A stretch of DNA of 64,000 nucleotides from Septoria linicola (taxonomy: Eukaryota > Ascomycota > Dothideomycetes > Mycosphaerellales > Mycosphaerellaceae). The notes beneath the pieces are model-generated. The model was given only the letters and a program-made list of their open reading frames with translations, was not told the origin of the DNA and searched no databases. Shown one piece after another: positions 9,503 through 18,868 of this stretch. The stretch lies in the NCBI GenBank assembly GCA_024114885.1, contig CP099424.1:992001-1056000 (forward strand), read 5' to 3'. Numbering within the stretch: position 1 is the stretch's first letter; each line of letters begins with the position of its first letter. Position numbers and translations under genes: made by a program.

Positions 9503-12500
9503 ATGTCCGGATTCAAGGCGCTGAACATCGAGTCGGACGACGAATCCGATATCGAGGTCGACGACACCAAGGAGATCCAAATTGAGGAAGCTCTCAAGTT
9601 GTATCAGACTGCTCTCAAATATCATGCCGATGGCCCCGAATCCTACGAAAAGGCCGCTGAAGCCTACCGCGAGCTGTTCCATTCGGAGATATTCAAGTAT
9701 CCCGAATCGCAAACAGAACTGCACCGAATCGAGCAATTTGGTCCATCAGTAGAGTATGACCTTCCATTCGATGGCCCTCTCCCAGGAAGAGTCTCTGCCA
9801 CCACTGGCTTGGACACAGGACCGAGCACTTTACCGCAAGTGCTGCACTTGGCTCACAAGAACTATGCGCAATTCAAGCTGGATTTCCTCTCTGCCAGGTT
9901 CGATGACTTCAACGTGACTTTGAGCCAGATACTGGTCGATGCAACGAGCGCCCTGACACACTTTGTCAATGCCTTGGACAAGGACGATACAGATCCCGAT
10001 CTCTGGCGTCGTACGGCTTCGGTAGGCGAGCTTCTGGACAGCAGACGTGTGGCTCGCTTCTGCTTGGAATCTGTTCTAGAAGGTGATGATGAAGGCCTGG
10101 GCAGCATACTGGCATTGCCTGCACTTGCGCAAGACTTTGCTGCTGATCAGTTGCGAGAGCTGGTCGCACAACTCCAGGACCGTTTGTCTGTCCTGCAAGA
10201 GCCGCTGTCTTTGAGCAAACGGCGTGCCTTGTCAAATGCTCTCAAGCAACGACTGTACCCGTACAGCACAGTCATCAAGCGAACCCGCGCTTTGCGGGAG
10301 CAGCATCTCGGCAATGGCAGCTCCGTGGACAGGAAACGATACATACTGCCAGCACCAAAGACCTGGGCAGAGCTCGGCGACACGCTTTTGCGACAACAGA
10401 TGGCAGAGCAGCACGGGACCACTTTGATGCATCCTGGAATGGCAGTCTCGTTTGACTTGACTGGAGTATTGCCGCCGCTACCACCTCAAGCACAACAAGA
10501 AGAGGCAATGCAGAGACCCCGTAGTCCTAAAGTGATCATACCGAGAGTGAGAATAGCCAAGCAGACTGTCTATCCCGAGACCTTGACCCAACAATTTCCC
10601 GGACTGGATGCTGGACTGCCCACGGTGCAACCAAGGATAGCGTCCGCAGATCCAAGTATGGAAGTCCAGTCGGATTCGCCTGCAGATGTCGAGATGTTCG
10701 ACTCTCCAACTATGACATTGCCGTCGCGCAAGAGATCTGGCGATGCGGCAGGCCTACACGATACAGATGAAGGCAGAACGAAGAGCAAGCGTCTGCGTGC
10801 ACGAGACTCGCTGGTCGATGCTGCTGCCGAACGTCAGGAAGATGTCAATTCACGCTGGGAGAACCAAGGAAAGCTGGATGAGTTGGCAGAAGCCGACGTT
10901 TGGATGTTCGAAACTGTGAGCAGTTATTTCGAGCGTATTGGTATCTCAGGCTTTGATGCGGCATGTCATGTACGACAAGAACTGCAGCATGGTGGCCTTG
11001 ACACTAACCCGCCCCCCGAATCACTGAAAGAAAGCATGAGCTCTTTGCGGCACGCTCGCAAGGACATTCATGGCCTACTGAGCCAATGGCAGGAGCAAAA
11101 GGCACACCTTCTGCTCCACGGTGGCGAGAACTTGGACATCAGTCAAAGTCAAAGTCTTCTGAGCGCCGACAGTATGTTCAGTAGTGGAGCAACGACTAAG
11201 ACTGCGACCAAAGTTGACCACTTACCGAACGATGGCTTGCAAGATCTACTTGAAAGTGTGAATGACAAATGGTCCCTGACACCAGATATCGTCTGGGAAT
11301 TTGTGGAGGCCCTTTTGCGACCCGGCAAGTTCTCACCAGAAGAAAGCAGTTATACGCAGTATCAGTGGCCTGAGCATGTCAAGACTATGGCCGTGCGAGT
11401 CCTGGTGAATTTTGATGAGTCGCTCACCGAACATGCCACGTCTGAGCTAGAGGCATGGCGATCAGCAGTGGGCCTTGACAGCCGAGCACACTTGGGCTCG
11501 CCATCATTTGACGCGCTGCCGGAGCTGCTCCAGTCCATCTTTGAGCTTCACCTCGATGTGTATTCGCTGATCAAGCAAACGAATAGTGGCGTTGAGCAAG
11601 ATACCGTCGTCGCGCAAGGAGATCGCCTACAGCGCTGGTCCGATCTGGCGCGAGAAGCCATCGTGGCACGGCGCGAAGCCTTCGATCTCGAGCTTGATGA
11701 TCGCCTCAATGTTCGCTTCTTGTGGGCTACAACGTTCACAATCTGTGCTTCCGCGAGTGTACCACAAGACCACGCCCTCGAGTGTATGCATGACCTTCGG
11801 CGCGTTTTGGTGGCCGCCGGAGAGCCCGTCATATATTTACAGAACAACGCAATCATGCCCGAGGTCTCAGTCGATGCTCTGGATCGTGAGCTCTCGAAAT
11901 TGACGACGAAAGACTTTTTTCTCAAAGTCACTAGCCAGAATGTGTCCGATCCAGCTTCGGTGATCGAAAGCTTGGAACCTCTCCTCGAAGCGTTGGATAG
12001 CAGCGACTCCGCAGCGTCGCCCGAGCTGGATCAGAGCGACAACGCGCCGCGCAAGCCCAATATTGTCCCAGCTGAGGTTGTCCGCTTTCTAGAAGCCAGC
12101 CCTATCTCAGTTCGTCTGATGCTCTGGCAGCGTCTACGCGATGCATATGCCAAAATCGAATACAAGCCCATGGTAGTCCGCTGCTACCTACGACTCATCG
12201 GCATGGTCCTTGAAGAAATGAAGTCGCCTGACATTGTTAGTCTGGATCCGGCCGAACGACTTGTCACGGAGCTGAAGAGTCTGCGCTTGATCTCAGAGTG
12301 GGTGACCCGGCTGTTCGGTATTGTGCAAAGCAATCCAGACGCACTAGAATGTATGGACGAGGAGTATGTCAGGTTTGCAGTCAACAGCTTTGGCGAACTG
12401 CTGCAGCTGATCCAAGTCTTCAACATTGTAGGAGACGCTCAGCGGTATGGAAAGTCTGAACCGCCATATTCGCAGAACGGCTTGCCTCTGCAGTCCTACA

Positions 12501-15229
12501 GATCCGTCATGAAGCTAACGCACGAGACGCAAGTTCGAGTATGGATTCTGCTGTATGCCGTGTTCAAAGATGCTATGTCTCAGCATAGGGACCTGTTCCC
12601 GACACCTACAGAAGACAACTTTGACTTCCTCCGTGCCGTGCACCGAAATCTCGGCCTTCGAGCAATCTGCTCAACCTTGAACAGGACCTTCGTCCGCATG
12701 CTAAAGGACGAGTTCTTCTCAATGACCCACGTGGAAGGCTATGACACCGAACAAGCTCAGGTCCTCTACGACTTGTATGGTCTGAACTGCTTCACGGACC
12801 CCAACGAGATGATCGAACACGAGTGCACAAGAGACGCCTTCCTAGACCGAGGCGTCGCTTTGCAGACTGTGGATCTACTTCTTGCCCAGGCCAGCAAGCT
12901 CACTATGAAGGAATTGGTGAAACATTCGCTCAAGGACACCATCGAGAAGGTACACGGAGCACTCGCCAGGAAGAAGCCAACAGAATCCATTCTGCGTAAT
13001 CGTGAAATCATTCACAAATACCTGAAGTCGCATATACAGCCATTAGACTTGTACGCCTGTCTGAAAGGCGAAGGCAACCAGCTTGCTGTCAATAGTGTGC
13101 CGGAGGGAGACGCAGTCCTGGCCTCCAAGGGCTGGTTCTTCCTGATGGGTCACATGTCACTCACGAAGTTTCGTAGCCAGAAGCGCAGCGGAGCAACGCC
13201 GACTGAAGACGTAGACATTGCCATCGCATTTTTCATGCAGGATCTAGAATTCACCCTCGATCACTGGGAGACATGGTTCCGCCTTGCGCAAGCGTACGAT
13301 ACCAAGATCGAAGAAAGCGTTCTATGGAGCGCGGAGAAGATGAACAACAGCATGCAGGACATTGTTGCTCTCCAAAAGAATGCGATCCACTGTTTCGCAA
13401 TGGCCACAGCACTTGCCTATCGTTCTGCCGACCTCCGATTCGAGACTTCGAGCAAGATGACAGAATTGTACAGTGATTTTGCGTTGCGCTTGTACGCATC
13501 GAGCAGAGAGCCGTTCTCGATGAAGCCTTTCGATGCCGACGATGAGAACATCTTCATTAGCAACAACAGAGGCGTGCATAGGTCAACTTCGCTGAAAGCA
13601 ATCCGTCTGTACACTGTGTGGAAGATGGCAAGCGTGCTGTTCAAAAGAGCCTTGGCTGGTCGTCCTGAGCAGTGGCAGTTGCATTACATGATTGGTAAAT
13701 GCTTGTGGAAGATGCATAGCGCAAATGAGCAGATGCGAGGGCATGACAAGTCGCCGGACGCTGCTCACGTGGTGGAGCACTTTGTCAAAGCTCTCGAGCT
13801 ACTGCCGGACAAGGACAAGAAGGAGACTAAGGATTCCAAGCGTGAGCCAATTCTCGAGCCGCACTACAAGCTGCTCTCGATTGTGAATAAGCTATGGCAG
13901 AAGGGAAGCATAGACCCAGCCAGCATGCAGAGTGCACTGGAACATTCACACTATGCTCGCAAAGAAGAATTCCCTGACGACATGGCTGAGTGGAGGTCGT
14001 ACCTACTTGCAGTCTTGAAGAGCTTGCGCTCAGCGGACAAATCGAATTGGTATCACCGAATGATCGCCAGACATGCACAGATTGTCTACAACGACAACAG
14101 GCAGAATGCAGACGTCACGCAAGAACAGCTGGTCGCTTCCGCACTGGCAGCCAAGGAAGTTCTGACAGCACAAATGTTCACGAAGACAATGGTCCTACAG
14201 GTCTGGCGACCAGAAAATGAGAGGGCCGGCCGCCACTTTGTCTACACCACTCGCTACACACGGCTCATCATTCAGATTTTCAAGCAACTCAGAGATCGCG
14301 GCAATCTGGAGGGTCTGGCACGCAGAGTACGAAGACGACAAAACGATCTGTTCGAGCAGAGTCTCGTCTGGCACGACATTTGTACGGCCTGGTTGAAGCT
14401 TCTGCGGGAGCATGCCAACCTGTCAGAAGGGCTCGAGACGTCTTGTTTCAGCAACATCGCACACGAAGATTTTGAAGCAAGGAAGGAACCGCTCGAGAAA
14501 TGGATGCAGGAGACCGCGAATGGTGCTTCGCCAACCCTGGACGTGCTTCGTGAAGTACACGAACTCAAGAAGATCAATCAAGGTCTGATGAAGCCTGGTG
14601 CCATCGATGATTTGATCGGGGACGCTTACGCGCATTTGTTCAGTACTGTCGGAAAGCAGCTATGGGAGACTGAGGACCGCCAACGGAAAGAAGAGCAGGC
14701 GAGTAAAGCAGCTGAGCCAGCACCCATCATTGCAGGCCCAGTCCGGAACCACGCAATGAGTCTTTCGAATCTCATGAACGTGGATGGCGCCGCGGATGTT
14801 GCACCAACTCCGACGCCTGTCATCACCCCAGCGGAGCCAGATGCGGCACCTGCTCGTCGCAAGGTGGGTGTGGGTCGCAGGGAGATAAGAAATCATGCCG
14901 AACTCTGCACGTACAAGGGAAGCACTGTCGCGGGCAAGGATCAGCTAGGCTGTGTCGACACTGCACCTAAAGCTGCTTCTGCTAGCCTTGAGCAAGATCG
15001 ACGATCAAGCTTGCCAGATGGTGCAGCCATGGTCGAGCACAGTGCTCCCGGGAGCGTACACGACGATGCTGATGATGAGAGCGAGCTTAGTGACCTCGAG
15101 GAACGAGACGACGATGAAGACGATCAGGGCGACCAAGAGGAGCTGGAAGGCTCGTCTCCGCTGCCGGAATTGACTGACGTTCCAATTGCAGCGATTGGAG
15201 AGCAGGAGCCTGTGGGCGCAGATGTGTAG
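9503..15229 (+). CDS. HIR3: HIR3 histone transcription regulator (CABIN1/HIRA-complex homologue)
   Basis: One uninterrupted exon of 1908 residues. The open frame continues upstream to a GTG at 9458, but the ATG at 9503 (MSGFKALNIESDDESD) matches the usual Hir3 start, with an acidic Ser/Asp patch followed by TPR-like helices ('IEEALKLYQTALKYHADGPE', 'YEKAAEAYRELF'). Length and layout fit fungal Hir3: N-terminal TPRs, a long helical body and an acidic Glu/Asp tail (about 1860-1890). Hir3 belongs to the HIR complex, which deposits H3-H4 independently of replication and represses histone genes outside S phase. A basic NLS-like stretch (SRKRSGD, SKRLR) lies at about 410-450. The lack of any intron across 5.7 kb is unusual in this window. 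Confidence 0.88.
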   Translation: MSGFKALNIESDDESDIEVDDTKEIQIEEALKLYQTALKYHADGPESYEKAAEAYRELFHSEIFKYPESQTELHRIEQFGPSVEYDLPFDGPLPGRVSATTGLDTGPSTLPQVLHLAHKNYAQFKLDFLSARFDDFNVTLSQILVDATSALTHFVNALDKDDTDPDLWRRTASVGELLDSRRVARFCLESVLEGDDEGLGSILALPALAQDFAADQLRELVAQLQDRLSVLQEPLSLSKRRALSNALKQRLYPYSTVIKRTRALREQHLGNGSSVDRKRYILPAPKTWAELGDTLLRQQMAEQHGTTLMHPGMAVSFDLTGVLPPLPPQAQQEEAMQRPRSPKVIIPRVRIAKQTVYPETLTQQFPGLDAGLPTVQPRIASADPSMEVQSDSPADVEMFDSPTMTLPSRKRSGDAAGLHDTDEGRTKSKRLRARDSLVDAAAERQEDVNSRWENQGKLDELAEADVWMFETVSSYFERIGISGFDAACHVRQELQHGGLDTNPPPESLKESMSSLRHARKDIHGLLSQWQEQKAHLLLHGGENLDISQSQSLLSADSMFSSGATTKTATKVDHLPNDGLQDLLESVNDKWSLTPDIVWEFVEALLRPGKFSPEESSYTQYQWPEHVKTMAVRVLVNFDESLTEHATSELEAWRSAVGLDSRAHLGSPSFDALPELLQSIFELHLDVYSLIKQTNSGVEQDTVVAQGDRLQRWSDLAREAIVARREAFDLELDDRLNVRFLWATTFTICASASVPQDHALECMHDLRRVLVAAGEPVIYLQNNAIMPEVSVDALDRELSKLTTKDFFLKVTSQNVSDPASVIESLEPLLEALDSSDSAASPELDQSDNAPRKPNIVPAEVVRFLEASPISVRLMLWQRLRDAYAKIEYKPMVVRCYLRLIGMVLEEMKSPDIVSLDPAERLVTELKSLRLISEWVTRLFGIVQSNPDALECMDEEYVRFAVNSFGELLQLIQVFNIVGDAQRYGKSEPPYSQNGLPLQSYRSVMKLTHETQVRVWILLYAVFKDAMSQHRDLFPTPTEDNFDFLRAVHRNLGLRAICSTLNRTFVRMLKDEFFSMTHVEGYDTEQAQVLYDLYGLNCFTDPNEMIEHECTRDAFLDRGVALQTVDLLLAQASKLTMKELVKHSLKDTIEKVHGALARKKPTESILRNREIIHKYLKSHIQPLDLYACLKGEGNQLAVNSVPEGDAVLASKGWFFLMGHMSLTKFRSQKRSGATPTEDVDIAIAFFMQDLEFTLDHWETWFRLAQAYDTKIEESVLWSAEKMNNSMQDIVALQKNAIHCFAMATALAYRSADLRFETSSKMTELYSDFALRLYASSREPFSMKPFDADDENIFISNNRGVHRSTSLKAIRLYTVWKMASVLFKRALAGRPEQWQLHYMIGKCLWKMHSANEQMRGHDKSPDAAHVVEHFVKALELLPDKDKKETKDSKREPILEPHYKLLSIVNKLWQKGSIDPASMQSALEHSHYARKEEFPDDMAEWRSYLLAVLKSLRSADKSNWYHRMIARHAQIVYNDNRQNADVTQEQLVASALAAKEVLTAQMFTKTMVLQVWRPENERAGRHFVYTTRYTRLIIQIFKQLRDRGNLEGLARRVRRRQNDLFEQSLVWHDICTAWLKLLREHANLSEGLETSCFSNIAHEDFEARKEPLEKWMQETANGASPTLDVLREVHELKKINQGLMKPGAIDDLIGDAYAHLFSTVGKQLWETEDRQRKEEQASKAAEPAPIIAGPVRNHAMSLSNLMNVDGAADVAPTPTPVITPAEPDAAPARRKVGVGRREIRNHAELCTYKGSTVAGKDQLGCVDTAPKAASASLEQDRRSSLPDGAAMVEHSAPGSVHDDADDESELSDLEERDDDEDDQGDQEELEGSSPLPELTDVPIAAIGEQEPVGADV

Positions 15230-15399
15230 ATGGAGAATGGAGCTAGCTAGACAAAGTAACATCGATTGGAGTGCATTGCGCTTCTGCTAGGATCGAGTTG
15301 ACCATGGCGGCAAGTTCAACGAATCGATGATGCTCCCCTTGGCTAGAAGGATAGAAGGACAGGAAAACCACGACCATCGATAGATTTCATTACCTTTCG

Positions 15400-16437
15400 T
15401 CACGTCCCAGACTCAATTCTGCTCAACCGCCTCAGCTTAAGTACACTCTTCCTCAACATACTCCTCGCTCTCGCCCGCCGTCCACTCTCTTGCCGGTACT
15501 GCTCCTCCTCATCTACCCCCGATCGTAGTAGGAAATCCAAATCCACCATCCTCCGCCCCTCACTACTCCTCCACGTCCTCGCTGTCCAGGGCTGACCCCA
15601 GTCTCCAAGATCTAGCATCTCCTGATCCTGATCCTTATCCTGATCATCGAATAGTAGTGTTTGTCGCCAGAGATCCTTGCCGCCACCGCTGCTACCGTTT
15701 GATACAGGAAACCGAGATAAATGTCGGATTGAGATTGGTGGTCGGCTGGAGAGCGTTTGGGGGCCGGAAGAGGATTGGTGGTGGTGGACGTTGGTGTGGA
15801 GGATGAAGATGTGGGATTTTGTGGCGCCAGGGGTTTCTTCTTCCATGGCCGGTGGGATTGTGGTTTCCATGAGGAATGCCGGTGGCGTTGAAGCTCCTCC
15901 GATGGTGGTAGGCTGAGAAGGGATTAGGGGGGACCGGATGGAGCATGAGAGGTCGATTGCTGAGTCGTTGTTGGAATGAGGGGTGGGCAAGGTGGTGTTG
16001 AAAATAGAGGAATCGGAGCTTGAAAGCGAGGAGGTAGATGAGAATGAACGAGATCGATCGAAGATATTGGAAGAAGGTAGTATCTCAAGTTCATAATCAA
16101 CTTGCTGCATCGCAGGGTCGAGAATCTGGTGGCAGGCTGTAGCAGAAGGACTACTTCTTCTCGCGGGATGGAGGGGCAGATCCAGCGGAAAGTGCGATTG
16201 AGTTGGAGAGAGCGCTGAGACTTGATGGATTTGCCAGAGACCTCGAGGTAGGACACTCTTGATATCGTTGTCCAGCGTGGACCAGCTACTCATGGTGTCG
16301 TATGGGCCGCTGGGCACTTCAGGTACGTCGGCTTTTGGTGCTGCTGCTAGGAGGGCTTGTCGCGTTTGGTAGCGTAGCGTGTAGCGCTCGTTGGAGTCTG
16401 AGGCCCAGAAGGGGATCTGATGTTCAGACTCGGTCAT
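15400..16437 (-). CDS. Ser-rich protein of unknown function
   Basis: Single-exon frame of 345 residues starting with ATG (MTESEHQIPFW). I do not recognise a family. A short, possibly conserved N-terminal block (residues 1-70, with 'SNERYTLRYQTRQALL') is followed by long Ser/Pro/Thr-rich low-complexity sequence. The C-terminal 60 residues are Arg-rich ('RRARARSMLRKSVLKLRRL'). The composition suggests an intrinsically disordered regulatory protein. No signal peptide or membrane span is seen. It lies between the 3' ends of HIR3 (convergent) and the amylase gene. Confidence 0.6.
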   Translation of the reverse strand: MTESEHQIPFWASDSNERYTLRYQTRQALLAAAPKADVPEVPSGPYDTMSSWSTLDNDIKSVLPRGLWQIHQVSALSPTQSHFPLDLPLHPARRSSPSATACHQILDPAMQQVDYELEILPSSNIFDRSRSFSSTSSLSSSDSSIFNTTLPTPHSNNDSAIDLSCSIRSPLIPSQPTTIGGASTPPAFLMETTIPPAMEEETPGATKSHIFILHTNVHHHQSSSGPQTLSSRPPISIRHLSRFPVSNGSSGGGKDLWRQTLLFDDQDKDQDQEMLDLGDWGQPWTARTWRSSEGRRMVDLDFLLRSGVDEEEQYRQESGRRARARSMLRKSVLKLRRLSRIESGT

Positions 16438-16750
16438 GGTGCGCTTGTAGTAATGTTAATTCTTGATTCTGTGATCGATGGCTTTTGTGCTCACTTGTAT
16501 GCTTTCGAGGACCTACGAGCCCGTATGCATGTTCCAGATACTTCATGCAATTGAGTGAACTCGAGCGAGACATGCATGCATTGGCTGTACATGTGCGGTG
16601 TGCCGTGATGCTGTCTCAGATGGTGCATCTTGTCCTTCATGTCTTCTCCAAAACTGAAGCAGAGGTGAGCACACCAGTCTCTTGACTCTATCCAATTCAT
16701 TACTTCTATCATAATCTATCTCTTGCCTTAGCAACTTATCCAACCAGTGA
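16438..16750. other. Short intergenic region, no gene seen
   Basis: It separates the start of the Ser-rich gene from the stop of the amylase gene, both on the minus strand. It should contain the amylase 3' end and the Ser-rich gene's promoter. Confidence 0.4.
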
Positions 16751-18271
16751 TCAACAGCTATTGTAAATGTCAGCATCAAAATCAACAGGAAACTCATCCC
16801 TTCCCGCGGCATCATTCCTAACCCAGATACTGACACTCGTGCCAGCACATCTGAACAGACCATAGCCTTCCTCATCGATCTTCACTTCGCCCTGCTCCCA
16901 CCCAAGAACATCAGTCCACACTTGTCCAGCATGCATCTGACCTACAGCCATTCGGATCTCTCCAGGGCCTTTGTTGCTCATGACACATGCCAGACCAGCC
17001 CAGTGCTGATCGTTACCCCTTCGCACGAAACCGATACAGTTGGCATCGTCGAGATATTCGTCTTGCTGACCATACGCGTACAATTTGCGGGCGAGAGCCA
17101 TGTCTGGGATCTTGCCATCGGCGGCTGGAGGTTGTGCTTTCGCGCCTTCGTTGCCGTCTTGCAGGCCGTACAGGTCTCCGTAGAAGAGGCAAGGGTAGCC
17201 AGCGTCTTGGAGCAGGATGAGAGCGTATGCTAGTGGCTTGAACCAGCCTTCGATGGGAGTGTCCATGGTCTGGCCAGGTTGTGTGTCGTGGTTCATCACG
17301 ACTGACACACTGTTGATCGGATCGGCTTTCGTGAGAGATTTGTCGAAGATGGTACGCAAATCTGCATCGGGTGTTGTACTGATACGGCTGAAGTTGTAGA
17401 GCAGAGGCGCATCAAACAGCGCGAACTTGCGATGCATCTTGTCCAGCCACTTGAGCATAGCATCTGTATCGCTCGTCCAGAACTCGCCGACCATGAAAGT
17501 ATCATCGCCGTGCTTTTCTCTCACATACTCCACCCACTCATTCGTGAACCTCTCGCTAAAGTGTTGCACAGCATCAAGCCTGAACCCTTTCAAGCCGACT
17601 TCATTCACGACCCAGTTTCCCCAATTCTTGACATCCTCTTGAACTTCTGGGTGCGAATAGTCCACATCTGCGAACATCATATAATCCGCATTACCGCCCT
17701 CATCGTCGACGCTCTCGCTCCAGCTCTTTCCCTCGCCTTTCAGCTTGTAGATTGCCTTCTTCTCGTTGGCAGCATTCCAATCCGTACCAGAGAAATGGTA
17801 CCAATGATACTTTTGCTTGGAGTACTTGTCGCCTCTTCCTGGGAAGTCAAATCCGAGCCACGCAGAGATCTGATATGCCTCGCTTGTCTCCTTCGTGCGA
17901 TCGTCTTCGGCGACCTCGACAGCATGTGCCTTCTCTCTCTTGTCTGCGCCGGCTTTGTGGTTGAGAACTGCGTCCCAGTACAAGCCAATGCCGAGCTCTT
18001 TCGCTTTGGCGCTCAGCTCAAGGAGTTCGTCTTTCGTGCCCCACTTCGTGCGCGTGCTGCCTTTCTGGTCGAACTCGCCCAAGTCGTACAGATCATAAAT
18101 ATCGTAGCCATTGCCCTCTGGTGAAGACGCTTTACACCCAGGCGGCAGCCATAGGTTGTCTATACCAGCATTCTTGAGACTTGGGAGCGCTTTCAGCAAT
18201 CGTTGATAGTGCTTCCCATCAGCTGGGACGTTCCACTCAAAACCTTGGAGGAGGGTCGCGTTCTCGGGCAT
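16751..18271 (-). CDS. Intracellular alpha-amylase, GH13 (subfamily 5-like)
   Basis: Intron-free, 506 residues. The N-terminus MPENATLLQGFEWNVPADG has no signal peptide, unlike secreted fungal amylases, so the enzyme is probably cytosolic. GH13 regions are clear: 'DAVLNHKAGAD' (region I), 'GFRLDAVQHF' with the nucleophile Asp near residue 233, 'VGEFW' with the acid/base Glu near 260, and 'VVMNHDTQ' with the third Asp near 327. Sequence style (QGFEWNVPADGKHY, KSWSESVDDEGGNADYMM) is that of bacterial liquefying amylases and the fungal GH13_5 enzymes. Members of that fungal group in Histoplasma and Aspergillus are linked to alpha-1,3-glucan or glycogen-type metabolism rather than starch digestion. 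The sugar-porter gene lies just upstream on the same strand. Confidence 0.9.
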   Translation of the reverse strand: MPENATLLQGFEWNVPADGKHYQRLLKALPSLKNAGIDNLWLPPGCKASSPEGNGYDIYDLYDLGEFDQKGSTRTKWGTKDELLELSAKAKELGIGLYWDAVLNHKAGADKREKAHAVEVAEDDRTKETSEAYQISAWLGFDFPGRGDKYSKQKYHWYHFSGTDWNAANEKKAIYKLKGEGKSWSESVDDEGGNADYMMFADVDYSHPEVQEDVKNWGNWVVNEVGLKGFRLDAVQHFSERFTNEWVEYVREKHGDDTFMVGEFWTSDTDAMLKWLDKMHRKFALFDAPLLYNFSRISTTPDADLRTIFDKSLTKADPINSVSVVMNHDTQPGQTMDTPIEGWFKPLAYALILLQDAGYPCLFYGDLYGLQDGNEGAKAQPPAADGKIPDMALARKLYAYGQQDEYLDDANCIGFVRRGNDQHWAGLACVMSNKGPGEIRMAVGQMHAGQVWTDVLGWEQGEVKIDEEGYGLFRCAGTSVSIWVRNDAAGRDEFPVDFDADIYNSC

Positions 18272-18868
18272 TTTGGGTTCAAGGTACTTTCTTGCGAACA
18301 GAACGAGAAAACGTGAGAACGACTTATCTCGCCTACCTATCTATAATCATAGCGAGACTAGACCTCACGTCATGCTCATCGTATCGTGCATGTTGGGTCG
18401 GTACCGCGCAGCAAGGCACAGGAAAGCCTAGATGTTGAACGTGGCAGCGTCGCGTCCTCAACGATCCGCCTCTCGCCTATCCCAGCGGTGTGAAAACCTG
18501 GACAGACTCCTGGCTGCTGGCATTGTGGCGCTGGTCAAGCATATGCGCCTACCTACTGCTGGATCGTAAGCTGTCGATGTTATGGATGTGCAGATGTGGT
18601 ATAGGCGGTGGACGTGTCGGACAACGAACATCTGCACGTGATCGTCGGCCAACGTGGCCTTGGCTTGCTCTGGTGTACTGTTTCGAATCAATGCGGACAA
18701 TATTCTCTTTCCGAAGGTCATTTGGGAGCACGTCTCGGAGCAGAATGAAAGTCGTAATTGGGGGGTATCTACATCCAACTCCACGGCCTCACTTGCCCAA
18801 ATACTGTTCATATACCAAGCAAGGCCATCATTACTCGTCTCAAGCAATCGCATCTATGCTATAACCAT
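18272..18868. other. Amylase promoter region and porter 3' flank
   Basis: These 597 bases lie between the stop of the sugar-porter gene and the amylase ATG, both on the minus strand. Minus-strand open frames here lack recognisable motifs, and I do not call a gene. Confidence 0.4.

Noticed and set aside
17432..18124. Plus-strand frame of 230 residues opposite the amylase gene
   Set aside because: It is fully antisense to a GH13 gene with all catalytic motifs, and its residues show no domain. It is a shadow of codon bias.
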